In this document: one piece after another, positions 1-11,631 of the stretch | Position numbering within the stretch: position 1 is the first letter of the stretch | Layout: each line of letters begins with the position of its first letter | DNA from: Limanda limanda | Lineage: Eukaryota; Chordata; Actinopteri; Pleuronectiformes; Pleuronectidae | Direction: 5' to 3' | NCBI RefSeq assembly: GCF_963576545.1 | Contig: NC_083638.1 | Coordinates: 5,174,659-5,238,658, forward strand | DNA length: 64,000 bases | The notes under the pieces: generated by a model | Database searches by the model: none | The model's input: the letters and a program-made list of their open reading frames with translations, nothing else | Told to the model about the DNA's origin: nothing | Made by a program: the position numbers and the translations under genes

Positions 1-2
1 AT

Positions 3-110
3 GCTAGAGCCGAGTGTGACCCGTCCGCTCAGCAAAGCTTCAACCAGGCGATCGGGTGGTTGCATAATATTTTCTCCTCCCGGTCATCAGGAAAACCAGA
101 CGAGTTTTAA
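3..110 (+). other. possible 3'-terminal coding exon cut by the window edge
   Basis: One frame is open from base 3 to a TAA at 108-110 and reads as a plausible peptide ending in SSGKPDEF. An AG at 6-7 could be a splice acceptor. I do not recognise the peptide. The opposite strand is also open here (an ATG near 84 reading MQPPDRLVEALL to the edge), so coding on either strand is unproven. Base composition is balanced, unlike the AT-rich DNA that follows. This is an inference from a short open frame only. Confidence 0.15.
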
Positions 111-1819
111 ATTGTAACCTTCACAGGCTGCTGCACGTGTAGTCGGCCTTAAGAGAGGGGAAACTCCAGCAGCACTTAGTGATCAGACCACTCATTTGTA
201 CTGTGATCCTCAAGTCATCCAAGGCCACTCACCTACACTTGCATCCCGGAAGGAGGGGAGTTTGTGACAAAACTTTCTGCTTATGTCTTCACGTTATCAT
301 AATTTTCATGTGACACATTGCGATTGTATATGCGTGTGCTACTTTGAGTTTAACACAAATCCTGTTGGTTATTAAGATAAAAGAAACCAGCAGATTGAAT
401 CCAGAAGAAACCGTCAGAGTAAACAAATGAAATCTCCCTGCAGTTGAATTTCAGATATTCTCTTATCGGGGCTCGTGGTGCACGGAGAGTCGTATAAAAA
501 GTTTGCTCGGCAGCGAATGTTCTTCTTCCTCAAACGAAAACATTTCCCCTGACAACTTCACAAAATCAGCACTTATTATTAAAGTTATTTGAGGCCAGTG
601 AAATGCATTGATGGCTCTAATTAAACAACTCGTGCGTGCGTCTCAATCATCGCAGCAGTTTGATTAAATCCACTCTGAGACTCTCACAAAGGAAAACTCA
701 ATAAGTTTGAATGAAAATGTGTGTGTGGGGGTATTATTGCTCAGAATATTTAAACTGCACAGTGATGCCTCACAAACATGTGGATTATCATCCTGCCCAC
801 TGGCGGAGCTGAGGCACTATCCGAATCTATATTATTCTATATTATATTGCTCCAATAAATAATTAAAAGGAGGAAGGTGAGTTCACAGTGAAAAATAACA
901 TACTGAAATAATCATCACTACCAATAGAGAGCAGCTTTCATGAGCATCAAAATACAGAAGATGCATATTAATAGCTTCATTAATAAATGACCTACATCAA
1001 ACACACATGTACGGTTCTTTAAAATTCAAATTCAGTAAAATAAAAAAGTAAAGTAAAAAGAGTAAAAAAAAACGACAAGACGAATGTTGTTTATTTTGGA
1101 GACTTGTGTCCTTACATCGTTCAAAATGTTTCAAACAATGATCAAATCCTCGACTTTATCTAAGGTTAGTTAGTTTATCTTAGTTTTGTGTCTTTACTTG
1201 TGGCTTTGTTCCTCTCTGCTAAAACTTCAGATGCCATTAACATGCTCAGGAAACCTTGGGATGCTTCTCTTCCCTGTAGTGAAAATTCCTAAAAGTCTAA
1301 TCTGAGTGTTTTCTATGAATGCCAACGAGTGGCTGTTTCCTCTCGTCCTGTCCAATCTCCTGAGTATCACCATCCACCCTGCTTGCTGCCTATAGACAGA
1401 TATTAATTCTGAGACATACGGATGCTGCATTGATCCAGAGAGCGATTCTAATAGGACACAGAATGAAATCCTCTCTCCAGATTTGATGGCGACTGGACGT
1501 GATGGAAGTGTTAAGTGATGGAGCACAAGGTAATTCCACCCACTGCAGGGGGAATGTTCTAACGTGTGCAATGAAGGCTTGTCAACTGCACTCTTTCTTA
1601 TAGTTTTCTTAGTACCTAATCATAAATGTCAGTAATCAGCGTGGACAATGGTCGGGGGGGGGGGGAGGTTTGTCGGATCGGACTCGGACAACATTTCATC
1701 TGACATTTGATAAAGGTCACGTGGCGACATAACCTGCCGTTCTGTGAAGTATTGACCAAAACGATTCTCCAGTCTAAACCCTTGTCGGAGAACGAGTCCG
1801 AACCGATCCAAGTAACTTC

Positions 1820-1990
1820 AGAATCAGAGGTTTATTATCATTGCACAAAATAGTCCAATGAAATGTACACATTCCTACACACACATCTTTCCACATTCAT
1901 AGATAATACAACTTCAAAAGATAAACCAGCATAATAATTTCATCGTAATAGGCACTGTAAAATAATTAAGTGCATATGAGTACAGCCAGT
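1820..1990 (-). mobile_element. LINE 3' tail fragment
   Basis: Read on the minus strand the segment ends in a stretch like TGCACAATGATAATAAAC followed by CTCTGATTCTGA. That layout (low-complexity body, AATAAA-like motif, short tandem tail) is typical of the 3' ends of fish non-LTR retrotransposons. No reverse-transcriptase coding sequence is present. The assignment rests on pattern recognition and the left limit is approximate. Confidence 0.35.
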
Positions 1991-3015
1991 AGAGTCTCTT
2001 TAAATGTGCACAGAAAAAATAATTATTGACTTAATATATTTCAATTACACATTAAATCTCCATGTTACCTTTAACGCATGAGTTCAATATAATAGGTCAC
2101 TAATTAAGTTGTTTTCCAACATGATGACTTGGAGTGATTATATCAATCATCGCCATGATGATTAAATATTTAAATCATTCTCAAGTTATTTGATTTGTTC
2201 ACACTTACTCAACATGATAACAACTTCATTAAAAGGGACCCTTTACATAAAATTTATGTAGTTAAATGGAAATTTACTACAAATACATAAAATCACAGTT
2301 TTAAGAGTGAGGACAAAGACGCTGGTACAATCTGTGACTTTTATTTCAGGCTGTGAAACTTGTGTGAACCCAGGACAGATTTTTTATTTTTTTATCCGCA
2401 ACAACAAATCTTGGCCACAAGTCATTAATATCCGGCCTTGAAGTCCAGGCTGGTTTCTCAGCAGTAGTGGGATGAGTTGATGTGAGTTCCTCCTGCACAT
2501 GGACAGTGCATGTGTTTCTGAAGCATGGGATGAAAAAAAAAGAAAGCAATGCTGTATTTCACATTAATGACGTTTCTCTTCGTGCTCACTCTGCAACACG
2601 TCCTCCTCTTTAACCTCAGCTGCAGAGAGGTCACTGAACTCCCTGATCCTGAACTCCGACCCCTGCAGAAAACGTCTATGTATTCAAATTATGAGCACAT
2701 AGGTCGAGAACATTTTAGCTTTTGTCTGTGTTTATAGATTTCACCAGGGTTAAGTTTTTGTTAGATTGAATTTTTCTGGCCACGGTGGTGAATTCATTTG
2801 AGACCCACCGCTGGCGATAGAGTAAAACCAGGAAAGCTTTTGCCAATCCAAACACAGTCCTGCAGTAAAAACACAGACACCCAATGGGGTATCTATTTCA
2901 TTCTGACATTAATTTGCAGTTGTTATCCGTGGTTCGCTTTTCCCACAAATACTGAGGGGTGTTGGGCACAATTCAAAATAACATTCACGAGTCCTCAATC
3001 AAAAATCTAAGTCAT

Positions 3016-3105
3016 ATCTCCACCAAGGCCCAACAGTCCCCTGGAATTCAACCAAGCTGCGACAGCACAAACTCATAGGTATTTTATGCTCTTTTGGAAT
3101 ATGCC
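3016..3105 (-). repeat. dispersed repeat family A, terminal fragment
   Basis: Begins TCTCCACCAAGGCCCAACAG and continues through AACCAAGCTGC to CTCATAGGTATTTTATG. The same run recurs at 7868-8010, 8150-8480 and 14846-15020, and in reverse at 4450-4616 and 19497-19745. Orientation is given relative to the copy at 19497. Confidence 0.55.
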
Positions 3106-3522
3106 CCCAGCATTGTTTCAGTGACCCTGGTTTGAATATTGGACTGTTTCTCAAACCGTTGGATGCATTGTCCTTGGTTCGACCCTCTGATGAATTCCAC
3201 ATCAGCTGGATCCTGGCGGACCCTCAAAAACTTGACAGGAAGGTCTTATGAAAAAGCGTGAGCTGCATTAAGTGTGAGGGGTTTCAGAAGCTGTCAGAAT
3301 CTAATGAGCTAGATTGTGTGGGTTTAATAAATAAATAATAAAGTTTGTGGAGTCATTGTGGCTTTGGATTCTGTTTTATAACACTATTCAAAAGTTGTTC
3401 AAATTAAAGATTATTCAGTTTGGCGTCAAAGCTTTGCCACAAGACCCACCGGATTTAATTTGGTTTATTGAGGAAATAACAGAGTTGGTGATAATAATAC
3501 CCTGGCAGGTTGATTTCTCTTG

Positions 3523-3620
3523 TTACCTCCGCCAAGGTGATTGTGTTTGCTTGTTATTTCGCAGAATCATGCAAAACTAACAAATTTTCTGGAGGCGTGA
3601 AATCATTAATCTCACTATCT
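3523..3620 (+). repeat. dispersed repeat family A, opposite end
   Basis: Starts TTACCTCCGCCAAGGTGATT and continues with GTTTGCTTG, matching the other terminus of family A (compare the reversed end at 22550-22571, CAACCTCCTTGGTGGAGG). It is a partial copy. Confidence 0.45.
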
Positions 3621-4449
3621 GTTGTCGTCTTGTCTCTAATGACAGACGCTGGTATGCTCCGGAGTTTCTCTCATAATGATCTAAAAGCTGTTTCAGTGTT
3701 TCTTTTCCACAGGGAAATAATAAAGTGACACATTCTTTTCATAATAAGAACTCTGACATTATCCCGGCAGCAGCAGTGTTGAGTCACAGCTGAAGAAAGG
3801 TGGAGGGATGTGAGGTTACCTGAGCTCGCCTCTCTTTTCTATCTGCACATTTCCAGACTACATGTCCCGGTGAGGGGTGAAATCTGTTTTTCTGTAATTT
3901 AAAACCACCACAAGATTTTGGAGGCAGGAGCCAAAGGTCTAAGCTTTTATCCAGCAGTCCTCGACAATATCTCTATTTTATTGGAACCGACTGACGTGAC
4001 AGAAATATGAAACTTCACCTCACTTGGTGATAGAACAGGGATATTTCCTCCTCCTCCAGAGATCCCAGCCGGAGTCTATTATAAATATTGGTATTATAAT
4101 GCATCAGTAGGACAATGTCAAGTGAGCTGTGCAAGGTGATAAAACAACGGGGGAATTATCAGGCAGATCTGCAGCTTTATGGAGCATCACAGAGCTTTTT
4201 AGCTCGTTGTACATCTGTCCAGCCCAGAACTCCACTGCTCCGCTTCACCCCCACTGCTCTCAGATTAATTTAGTCTCTTACAAGCATCTGTATTCATGTT
4301 TAATGCTGTTAAACACCAGTGGGACCCTAAGTGCTCAGCAGGCCGACACAGATAGACACCATGAAGCAGTTAGCGGCTACAGATTCAGATATTTCCCTCT
4401 GGAGTTGGTCGACACACTTGAAAGAGATTAAATGACACAAACGTGACAG

Positions 4450-4616
4450 CAGATGAAAAATTTTGGATTCCCAAGAAAGTTCCTATCAGAATCTTTCTAG
4501 GACATTATAAATGGATCTTGATACCTAGGCATACCTAGGGCACTGATATCTATGAGTGTGAGTTCTTTGGTGCAGCATTATTGGATTGAAGGGACTGTTG
4601 GGCCTTGGCGGAGGTT
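4450..4616 (+). repeat. dispersed repeat family A, partial copy
   Basis: Carries CACTGATATCTATGAGTGTG and ends GGGCCTTGGCGGAGGTT, the reverse complement of the 3016 and 7868 copies. With the left ends at 3523 and 22571 this shows that family A has inverted termini of the form ACCTCCGCCAAGG. Confidence 0.5.
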
Positions 4617-4899
4617 TTCGTTCTGAGTGACTTCCTCTGTGGACAGATGGGTTGTGAGCCACTAAAAACCTCATTAACCTTTAGAGAGGATCTTGGTGCA
4701 GACCTGGATAATAATGCTTCGTGTAATTGGCGATAAAGTGGTCAATCAGCATTGGTGGAGGTGGTGCTCTCATGAGTCGCCTTGAGTGATTTACATTTTA
4801 GCAGAAACACAGTCGTTGTGCAGTGACGAACATATTCTTAGTTTGCACCCAAATATTATTTCTTTTTTTTCACTTTTAAATTATAACTTGCGTTCTTGA

Positions 4900-4995
4900 T
4901 GGTTTTCATCTGCACTTGTTTGTCTGAATGTCAGCTGGATTACACAAAAAACTACTCAACCGATGTCCGTGAAATCTGGATAAACGGGTGGAAGT
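4900..4995 (+). repeat. dispersed repeat family A, internal fragment
   Basis: Contains TTGTTTGTCTGAATGTCAGC, then GGATTACACAAAAAACTACT and a CCGTGAAATCTGG segment. These parallel 'TCAGCAGGATTATGTAAAAC' at about 19540 and the reversed segment at 22480-22540. The copy is degenerate. Confidence 0.4.
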
Positions 4996-5315
4996 CTCTG
5001 AGCACCCTGTAGTTTTTTTTAATATTGTTCATACAGACTCTCGAAATGTTCCTCATTGAGCTTATGTCTTCCCTGGCTTGACCATTTAAGATGCTATACT
5101 TAACCTCATGTGACCTTTGACCTCAACCCTTAGGAACCAGTGCACAGCCACATCCGCTGACACCACTGATTCACAAGGTGAAGAAGGGCTGCAGAGGCAT
5201 AATTGGATTTTTCCTCTTACCTAACCCAATATTGTTGTATTTTCAAACTGTGAAAGAAAAAAATCCTATTACTGCACAACTCCCGTGTCCTTTTGTCCCA
5301 GTCTGCTGTTCAGTC

Positions 5316-5340
5316 GGGGGTGGGGGGGTGGGGGGGTAGG
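5316..5340 (+). repeat. G-run tract with G-quadruplex potential
   Basis: Consecutive runs of five, seven and seven G separated by single T residues, followed by TAGG. The long runs can supply four G-tracts for a quadruplex. Two shorter G homopolymers lie at about 1656-1668 and 5490-5501. Confidence 0.5.
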
Positions 5341-6870
5341 TACCCTGCTTAGTCATAGACGGCAACTGGGGACGAGATGAGAAGCACAAAGGAAATATTG
5401 TGCATTGAGCTGGAGCAATGACCCTTGTCCCTCACGTGTCAACACCTATTGTATAAATCTTCTTTTTTTCTGGTTCACTTCAGACTGCAGGGGGGGGGGG
5501 GCGGCGTTTGCAGCTCGGGTGCAATTCTATAACATGAACGTAGAGCCGAGCGCAGAGTGTGACTGTGGCTTCTACTGCTCAATCAGGAGAGGCTTCAACT
5601 TGTAAATAGAAAAAAACAATCCATTGCTGTGCTCAGTTGAAGAAGGTCTCGACACTGGTGGTGGTTGATGGGATCTAGAGAATGTTCAAAATGTAGAAAC
5701 TGAATATATACAATGATGTCACACAAAGGGGATTGAAAGAAAGATAAATGAAGTTAGTGATTGTTGTGCGGTCTCAGAATTTGTGGTTTACTTTATAAAC
5801 AATAACACCAAGACAAGCAGAAGATGAATCATCTACAATGAACTGTAGATGATTAATTCCATTAATTGAGCTGTTTCGGTTTTTATTTCGTCGCTTTCAA
5901 ACGTTCCGATCATAACAATATCCCAGTGTGAAAAAACCCTGATTAGATTCAATTAGCAGCTCTCAGAGAACGTTGAGAATTAAAGTGTTTCTCTGCTGAA
6001 ATATAATTTTCATATCCGTTCCTGTTGCTAAAAACCACAGCACACAGGAGTTAGCAGCAGATTTATAACTGACCTCTAATACTTGAGTTGCCTGTGAAAG
6101 CAATCAGCGTTTCTCTTCCTCCTCTCAGAAACATCCACATTATTCCCCTCAGCTGAAATTACAGCAGGAAACTGTGGGTTGTGTTTTCTTTTTTTTTTCA
6201 AATGTAGAAATGTGTGTTTCTTGAAGGTGCGCTGGCCTCTGACAAATGGTTTTATAAGTAGTCCCCCCCCCCCCACACATTCATTTATTGTACATTTGTT
6301 GGAAAGTGTTAAACGTTTAAATCACATGACCTGAGAAGTGGAAAGCCAACATCTGAAGGAGAAGAGAATCTTTTCTTGTGGTTCTGATTATCATTTTTCT
6401 TCCAGCGAACATCCTAATAAAAGCTCCAAAAAACTGAAGAATAGCCCAGAATAAGAGGTCACTTTACTAAGCATCAGCGCCCCCTGGAGCCACACGTGGG
6501 GATTTAATCCTGTTGGGCTCCTAGTCAAAATTAAAAAGTGATTTTCATCTGAAAATCAATGTGTTGACTGTGTCGTCACACTCACTGAACTGTAACACAA
6601 CTGAACGGTGGATATTACCCACGATCCCCGGCTTCCTGATCCAGAAAAGCCGCCGGTGCCACGGTGCAGTGAACTGATTCAAGTTTTTATTTGGATCCAC
6701 TTGTGGTTTCAGTCCTTTTAAAAAACTGCACAAGATTAAGCAGATGTTAAAATATGATTTGGCCTGAATCTCTGATGTATTAACAAGCCTGAGATTCAAT
6801 CTGTCATCAGCCTGTGTCGACTGAATATGATTAGAATAAAGTCTGTGTCTCACCTCTTCATGTAACCTCC

Positions 6871-6913
6871 CTCTCTCTCTCTCTCTCTCCCTCTCCCTCT
6901 CTCTCTCTCTCTG
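6871..6913. repeat. (CT)n microsatellite
   Basis: Near-perfect CT dinucleotide repeat with CCCT interruptions. It produces Arg/Glu-rich open frames on the minus strand that should not be read as proteins. Confidence 0.9.
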
Positions 6914-7867
6914 TGTCACCCACACAAGAGCAGTTTGTCTTCGGGACCGGCTGACGTTCCGGTTCTGCCACACTCTCCGCGTGCTGGGCCGGTGCCACTT
7001 GTCCAACGTGCGAGCTCAGTGCTGTAGAACCTGCAGCCAGCGTTCCCGACCCGCCGGCACCTCTCGCCGCTGAGGTGCAACCACCGAACACAACCACTCA
7101 CACGCCAGCGAGGGTCACTGATTGGCCCAGTGACTCATGAAAAGTAGTGAAAAGGTTTAAAGTCGACAATCTGAGCCTCCTCCTCATTTCTTCACCACTA
7201 CAGACGAATCATGAATCGGTCATATTTCAAAACTGAGAAACTTTGGAACCAATTACACAATCAAATGAGGCTGTAAGAAATTGGAAATATAACGAATCGT
7301 AGCCTTTTCTCTTAGTTAAACAATGAGAATGTAAACATCTGTTTTGCACTTATGTTATTATTATTATTGTTATTATTGTTATTATTCCGTCTGAACAGAT
7401 TTAATGAATCAATATGTCTTTGCAACAGATGTGGTGCTACATGAAATAGAAGAGTCTCCCAGAAATGTAGCCAGTGTCATAGTTCATCCATACATGTGTA
7501 GATAAACCACTTATTAATTAATTGGTACAATGCTTTCATGTTATTGACAGCAGCAGAGAGTGTACAGATTGAATCAGGTATAAAAGTTCCCAATGTGGTT
7601 TTACGTTAAATGTGGTACAAGTTAAATAAGTCGTGCATAAATTCCTTGTGTGATGTTAATAAGCCGCTGACCGCTCGCTAAGCCCCGCCTCTTTAGATAC
7701 AGATGCTATGTGCCTGTCAGGCTTTACAATCCCCTGCAACAGTGGTTGATCGAACTCTGTGGTAAGTTTTGAAACGACGTGAGCTGGATTTCAGGAAGAA
7801 GTTGACAAAAAAATTACAAAACACAACTTCTAGGGAAGAAACTGGGAAGTCGCTCAGTCGAGAACAC

Positions 7868-8135
7868 GTCTCCACCAAGGCCATGAATTCAATCCGGCTG
7901 CGCCACAGTTCACACACTCATAGATTCTATAAATCTTTTATGAATGACTTTTTTTCATCCAGATCCGTGAGTTATTCCCTTTGGGAAATAGTCAAAGGTT
8001 GACAAAAAAAAAGTTTGATGTGGCAACGTTATAGGAGGTGAAAAAACATCCTCCTGTCTCATCCTCCCACCAAGTTTTCCGACTATTGGATTCTGTGGTT
8101 TGTTGTGCAGACAAACAAACAACTAGGATGTCAGT
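7868..8135 (-). repeat. dispersed repeat family A, long copy
   Basis: Runs from TCTCCACCAAGGCCATGAAT through CACACACTCATAGATTCTAT, a TTATTCCCTTTGGG segment and GTTGACAAAAAAAAAG to CTCCCACCAAGTTTTCC and a poly-(ACAAACAA) segment near 8115. Its order of motifs matches the neighbouring copy at 8150-8480. Confidence 0.55.
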
Positions 8136-8149
8136 CAGTAGAGTTCATT

Positions 8150-8485
8150 CCTCTGCGGAGGCCGAGCAGTCGCTGTAGATTCAACCAAACTGCAACACAT
8201 TTCACACACTCATAAATGTTTTATGAATGATATTTATTCATCAAGATCCATGAATTATTCCCTGGGGAAAAACAGTAAAATGTTGACAAAAACCTCATCT
8301 CACAATGTTAAAGAAAGTGAAAAGAAATTCAGCTCGTTGATCTGGATCCTCAAAATGAATTGTGTTCTTCCAACACGACATCCTTCCACCAAGACTCGTG
8401 GAAATACATTCAGTTGTTTCTGTGTCATCTTGCTCATAAACAAACATACAAACCAACTAGTACGCAATCGGACAATCAGAGATAT
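8150..8485 (-). repeat. dispersed repeat family A, long tandem neighbour
   Basis: Repeats the same motif order as 7868-8135: CAACCAAACTGCAACACATT, CACACACTCATAAATG, ATGAATGATATTTATTCATC, GTTGACAAAAACC, AATGTTAAAGAAAGTG, CCTTCCACCAAGACTCG, then ATAAACAAACATACAAACC. The two copies sit head to tail. Confidence 0.55.
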
Positions 8486-8675
8486 TATCTGAGTTCATCT
8501 ACAGCGGGAGAGTTTTGGCTCCTAAGCTGTGATTGGCCAGTTGCAGTCTGGCGGAGCAGGCTTTAGCGAACGGTCAGTTACAAAATGTCCGATGTCCACA
8601 GCAGCTTGTAAGAGTCCTTTCTTTGTTTTAAAGCCAATGTATCGGTAACAGTTGATGTTAACTTTTTTTTCTTAA

Positions 8676-9164
8676 AGGGACTCTTACCTTTGTTGCATTT
8701 TTACACTTTTTTTGGATAAGGTTAAATTGGTATTAATAAGGTAATGACACTCTAAAATGCAAGACAGACCCACCAGGAGTAAAAACAAACAATTATTTCA
8801 CTCTCATAATATTTAGTGAAAACTTCAACCAATAAAATTCTTCGGACCGAAGGACCTTATTGGCCGACAGACCTGTCTGTTTGCTGCATGGAAACAGACA
8901 GGAAGCCCGTCTGCTTCTTGTGGCGCATTCGGGCCCGCGTCATCAAGGCATGTGAATGTAAATGTATATAACTTACCGAATCCATTGCTTTGGTAAACAA
9001 AAACTCACGTGCGTGCGCGGAGGCAGTAGATTGTAAGTCTGCTTTTTAAATAAGGTTTCTTCAAAAAAACACCGCGGATGGGAACGAGGGGGTGGGGCAT
9101 TGGAGGAAGGCGGGATGATTTGAATGTGCTGTAATTCTCAAATGCAACAAAGGTAAGAGTCCCT
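8676..9164. mobile_element. piggyBac-like MITE flanked by TTAA
   Basis: Left end AGGGACTCTTACCTTTGTTG and right end CAACAAAGGTAAGAGTCCCT are perfect inverted repeats over 20 bases. Each is flanked by TTAA (8672-8675 and 9165-9168), the target site of piggyBac-type transposases. The 489 bp interior has no transposase. It contains an 11 bp hairpin (8872-8882 with 8892-8902) and a second stem around 8832-8862. Confidence 0.8.
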
Positions 9165-9546
9165 TTAAGTCACAAAGTAAATTGTGATATGTGATTCTTG
9201 GTGCTCGAGGCCACGCAGGCTCCAGACGCTTCAGGTCGGGTATCGGCAGGGCCAGTGCCTCATCTACTTGAATATTGGGTCATTTGATGTCAATATCTGT
9301 TTATTAACCACTTTGGAATGGAGTCAAATTCAGCATTTCAGAATAAATGTTTTTTTTTAAGCAATTGTGAAAAATGTGTAGTGTCACAGCACATTTTGGT
9401 TGCATAAGTAATTATTATGTCTTATTCAACCTGATCCTTGTAGTTTCCGTTGTGTTATTGACACTTGACTCCTTCGTCTTTTGTGCTTCTTCCTACATTC
9501 AGAAAAAAACCCTTACTGACACTCAGTGTGTGTGTGTGCGTGCTCT

Positions 9547-9780
9547 TGTACAGCTATCTTTGTGAGGACCAGTTTGAGTCTACAACCTACAGAGGACCTC
9601 ACTTTCCCAAAATGTCCTCACTTTGTGACCCCCTTTTAATGGACTGTTTGGGGGTTAAGACTTGGTTTTAGGGTTAGAATTAGGTTAAGGGTTAGGGTTA
9701 GGCATTTCGTTTCGACGGTTAGGTTAAGGGGCTAGGGAATGCATTATGCCAACGAGTGTCCTCACTAAGACAGCTGTACA
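9547..9780. mobile_element. MITE with telomere-like core inserted in a (TG)n tract
   Basis: TGTACAGCTATCTTTGTGAG at the left and its near reverse complement (CTCACTAAGACAGCTGTACA) at the right form terminal inverted repeats. The centre contains several GGGTTAGGGTTAGG-like units (about 9670-9735). TG dinucleotide repeats flank both sides (about 9525-9541 and 9785-9797), as if the element split one microsatellite. No coding capacity. Confidence 0.6.
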
Positions 9781-11088
9781 TACGTGTGTGTGTGTGTACT
9801 TAAAGTCTTTGCAGCAGGAATTGAAAAGTAGCTCTGACTCATCAATGCCATAGCCTCCAGGCAACCTCCTGTATTTCTATATATTGAACGAAAAATTAAT
9901 TGCATGGCAAAAATAGATTAAAAATAATCTATGTTCCTTTGTGAAAATAGATTGGATTATATTCTCCCATGAATCCAGCTGTGTCTGTGCAGCTCCAACT
10001 TTTCTGTGCTGGAAGAGACGATTGTTAACAAACCTCTGGAGTTATTTTCTGTATCTGTTGAAGCTAAACTGATGTCAGACGTAACAAAACCTCTCTGTTG
10101 ACCGAAGTACGCTGTGTCCTCAACAATCACCACCAGAACCAAAGTGTGGCTACATCTCACAGTTAAAAGTCATTCTTTATTAGGTATTATTATTTGATAC
10201 TGTGTAGTATTAATGTGTATTAAAGTAAAATATAAATATCTTGTCGACCTATATTATGTGAATGTGTAAATCGGTATAACTTGGAAGAAAACAGTTTTTT
10301 TAAATATTTATTTCTTTGAAATTGATTTTAAATTGACAGATAATGGAAACAAGTAATTGGATCATCATCACATGCTTCCTTCACTTGTTGTCTCAGAATT
10401 ACATCCAGGATTCAGGTAGTGATGATGACGTGTGTCTCTCTGGTGGAGTAAACATCACGGCAGATTTATTTCTTCATGTAGAAGAAACATTTTCACCTTT
10501 ATAAAAAAAAACAGGTTTCATGAATGAGGAGCGGAAGAGTTTAAAATGTGTTTTTGAGAAAACTCAAAATCCCTGACTGTTGACATGGTAACACATGGCA
10601 ACAGCGAACATTAGTGACCGGAGATGTTCAGCCACACAACAAAAAGGTTAGCCAGTGTTTTGGAAGTGAAAAAGGATGAAAGTAAAAAAATAAAAACATT
10701 CTCAGTTTTCTTTCTATTCCTTTCAATTCTACTTGCGTGTTTTTGTTATAAGAACAAGAAAAAAACTGACTTTTTTATTCTGCACACACTCACACTCCCT
10801 CCCTACTGAGTTACACTTTCTAGACAATCAGGCGTAACAAAGGGTCAATCAAATTATTTATGAACTTGTCCCCAGTGTAGTTTGTTCCTTTGTTCATTTT
10901 TAAGTTCAAATCAAGATGTTAATCAAGTGGCTGATATAAGATGCTGAGCTGCTCACAGTGAGTGTTTCTCAACAGAAATAATGATTATATAGTTATTAGT
11001 GTTTAAACACAACATGGAATTCAGTCGGTAAACTATACACTTTAATGAGTTACCATACAACTATAAGTTTTGCAGCAACTGTTAATTG

Positions 11089-11094
11089 TTTATT
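11089..11094 (-). other. candidate polyadenylation signal for calml4
   Basis: AATAAA on the minus strand about 540 bases beyond the calml4 stop codon. It is the first canonical hexamer I noticed downstream; cleavage is not visible from sequence alone. Confidence 0.3.
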
Positions 11095-11631
11095 AATCAA
11101 TCAAAGATGAATTATAGATATATATATATAGAATGTTTAAAATACGACTAAATAACACTTATGGAAACATACATTTACAGCCGTGGTCCTCAAGAATTCA
11201 TGAATTAATTCTGTATATACATTAAAAAAGTTAATGACACTAGCACCCACAAGCGTTCCATGTAAATAAACAAAGCATCAAACTGTTCACTGAATTCAAA
11301 TCATTGAGTGTAGTTGGACTCACACTTGACAAGGGGTTTACTGAGAATTTAATGGTTTTTAATGGTACTTGATTCCTTCAAAAGAATAAGAGTTCAGATC
11401 GTATCACGTTCGTCAGGATGCAGGACAACGGTAGTGCTTCACAAAGAGTTCAGTCATCGAGGAAACTGATGGAAAAGAGTTACAGGAAATAGATTCTGCA
11501 TTTAAAATAAATAATCGGTGAATAATCATGAGGCAAAAAGACAGAGTGAAGATTATTATGAGGCTCAAATCTGCCAACACACAACTACTGTTCTGAACAT
11601 GAAGATTTAATCCAGTTTATCGTCAGTGAAA

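Larger units (their letters stand above)
111..11631. other. gene-free, repeat-rich region downstream of calml4
   Basis: I see no exon with vertebrate protein similarity on either strand. Open frames here are short and lack splice context. The region holds a LINE tail (about 1820-1990), several copies of a dispersed repeat with ACCTCCGCCAAGG termini, a (CT)n tract, a TTAA-flanked MITE (8676-9164) and a MITE with telomere-like repeats (9547-9780), all listed separately. The 3' UTR of calml4 should extend leftwards into it from 11632. Confidence 0.6.

Noticed and set aside
1227..1571. 114-residue minus-strand open frame
   Set aside because: No recognisable domain, no splice or promoter context, and no similarity that I can identify.
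6545..7101. Overlapping minus-strand frames of 153, 79 and 61 residues
   Set aside because: Driven by the (CT)n tract; the remaining sequence is not protein-like.
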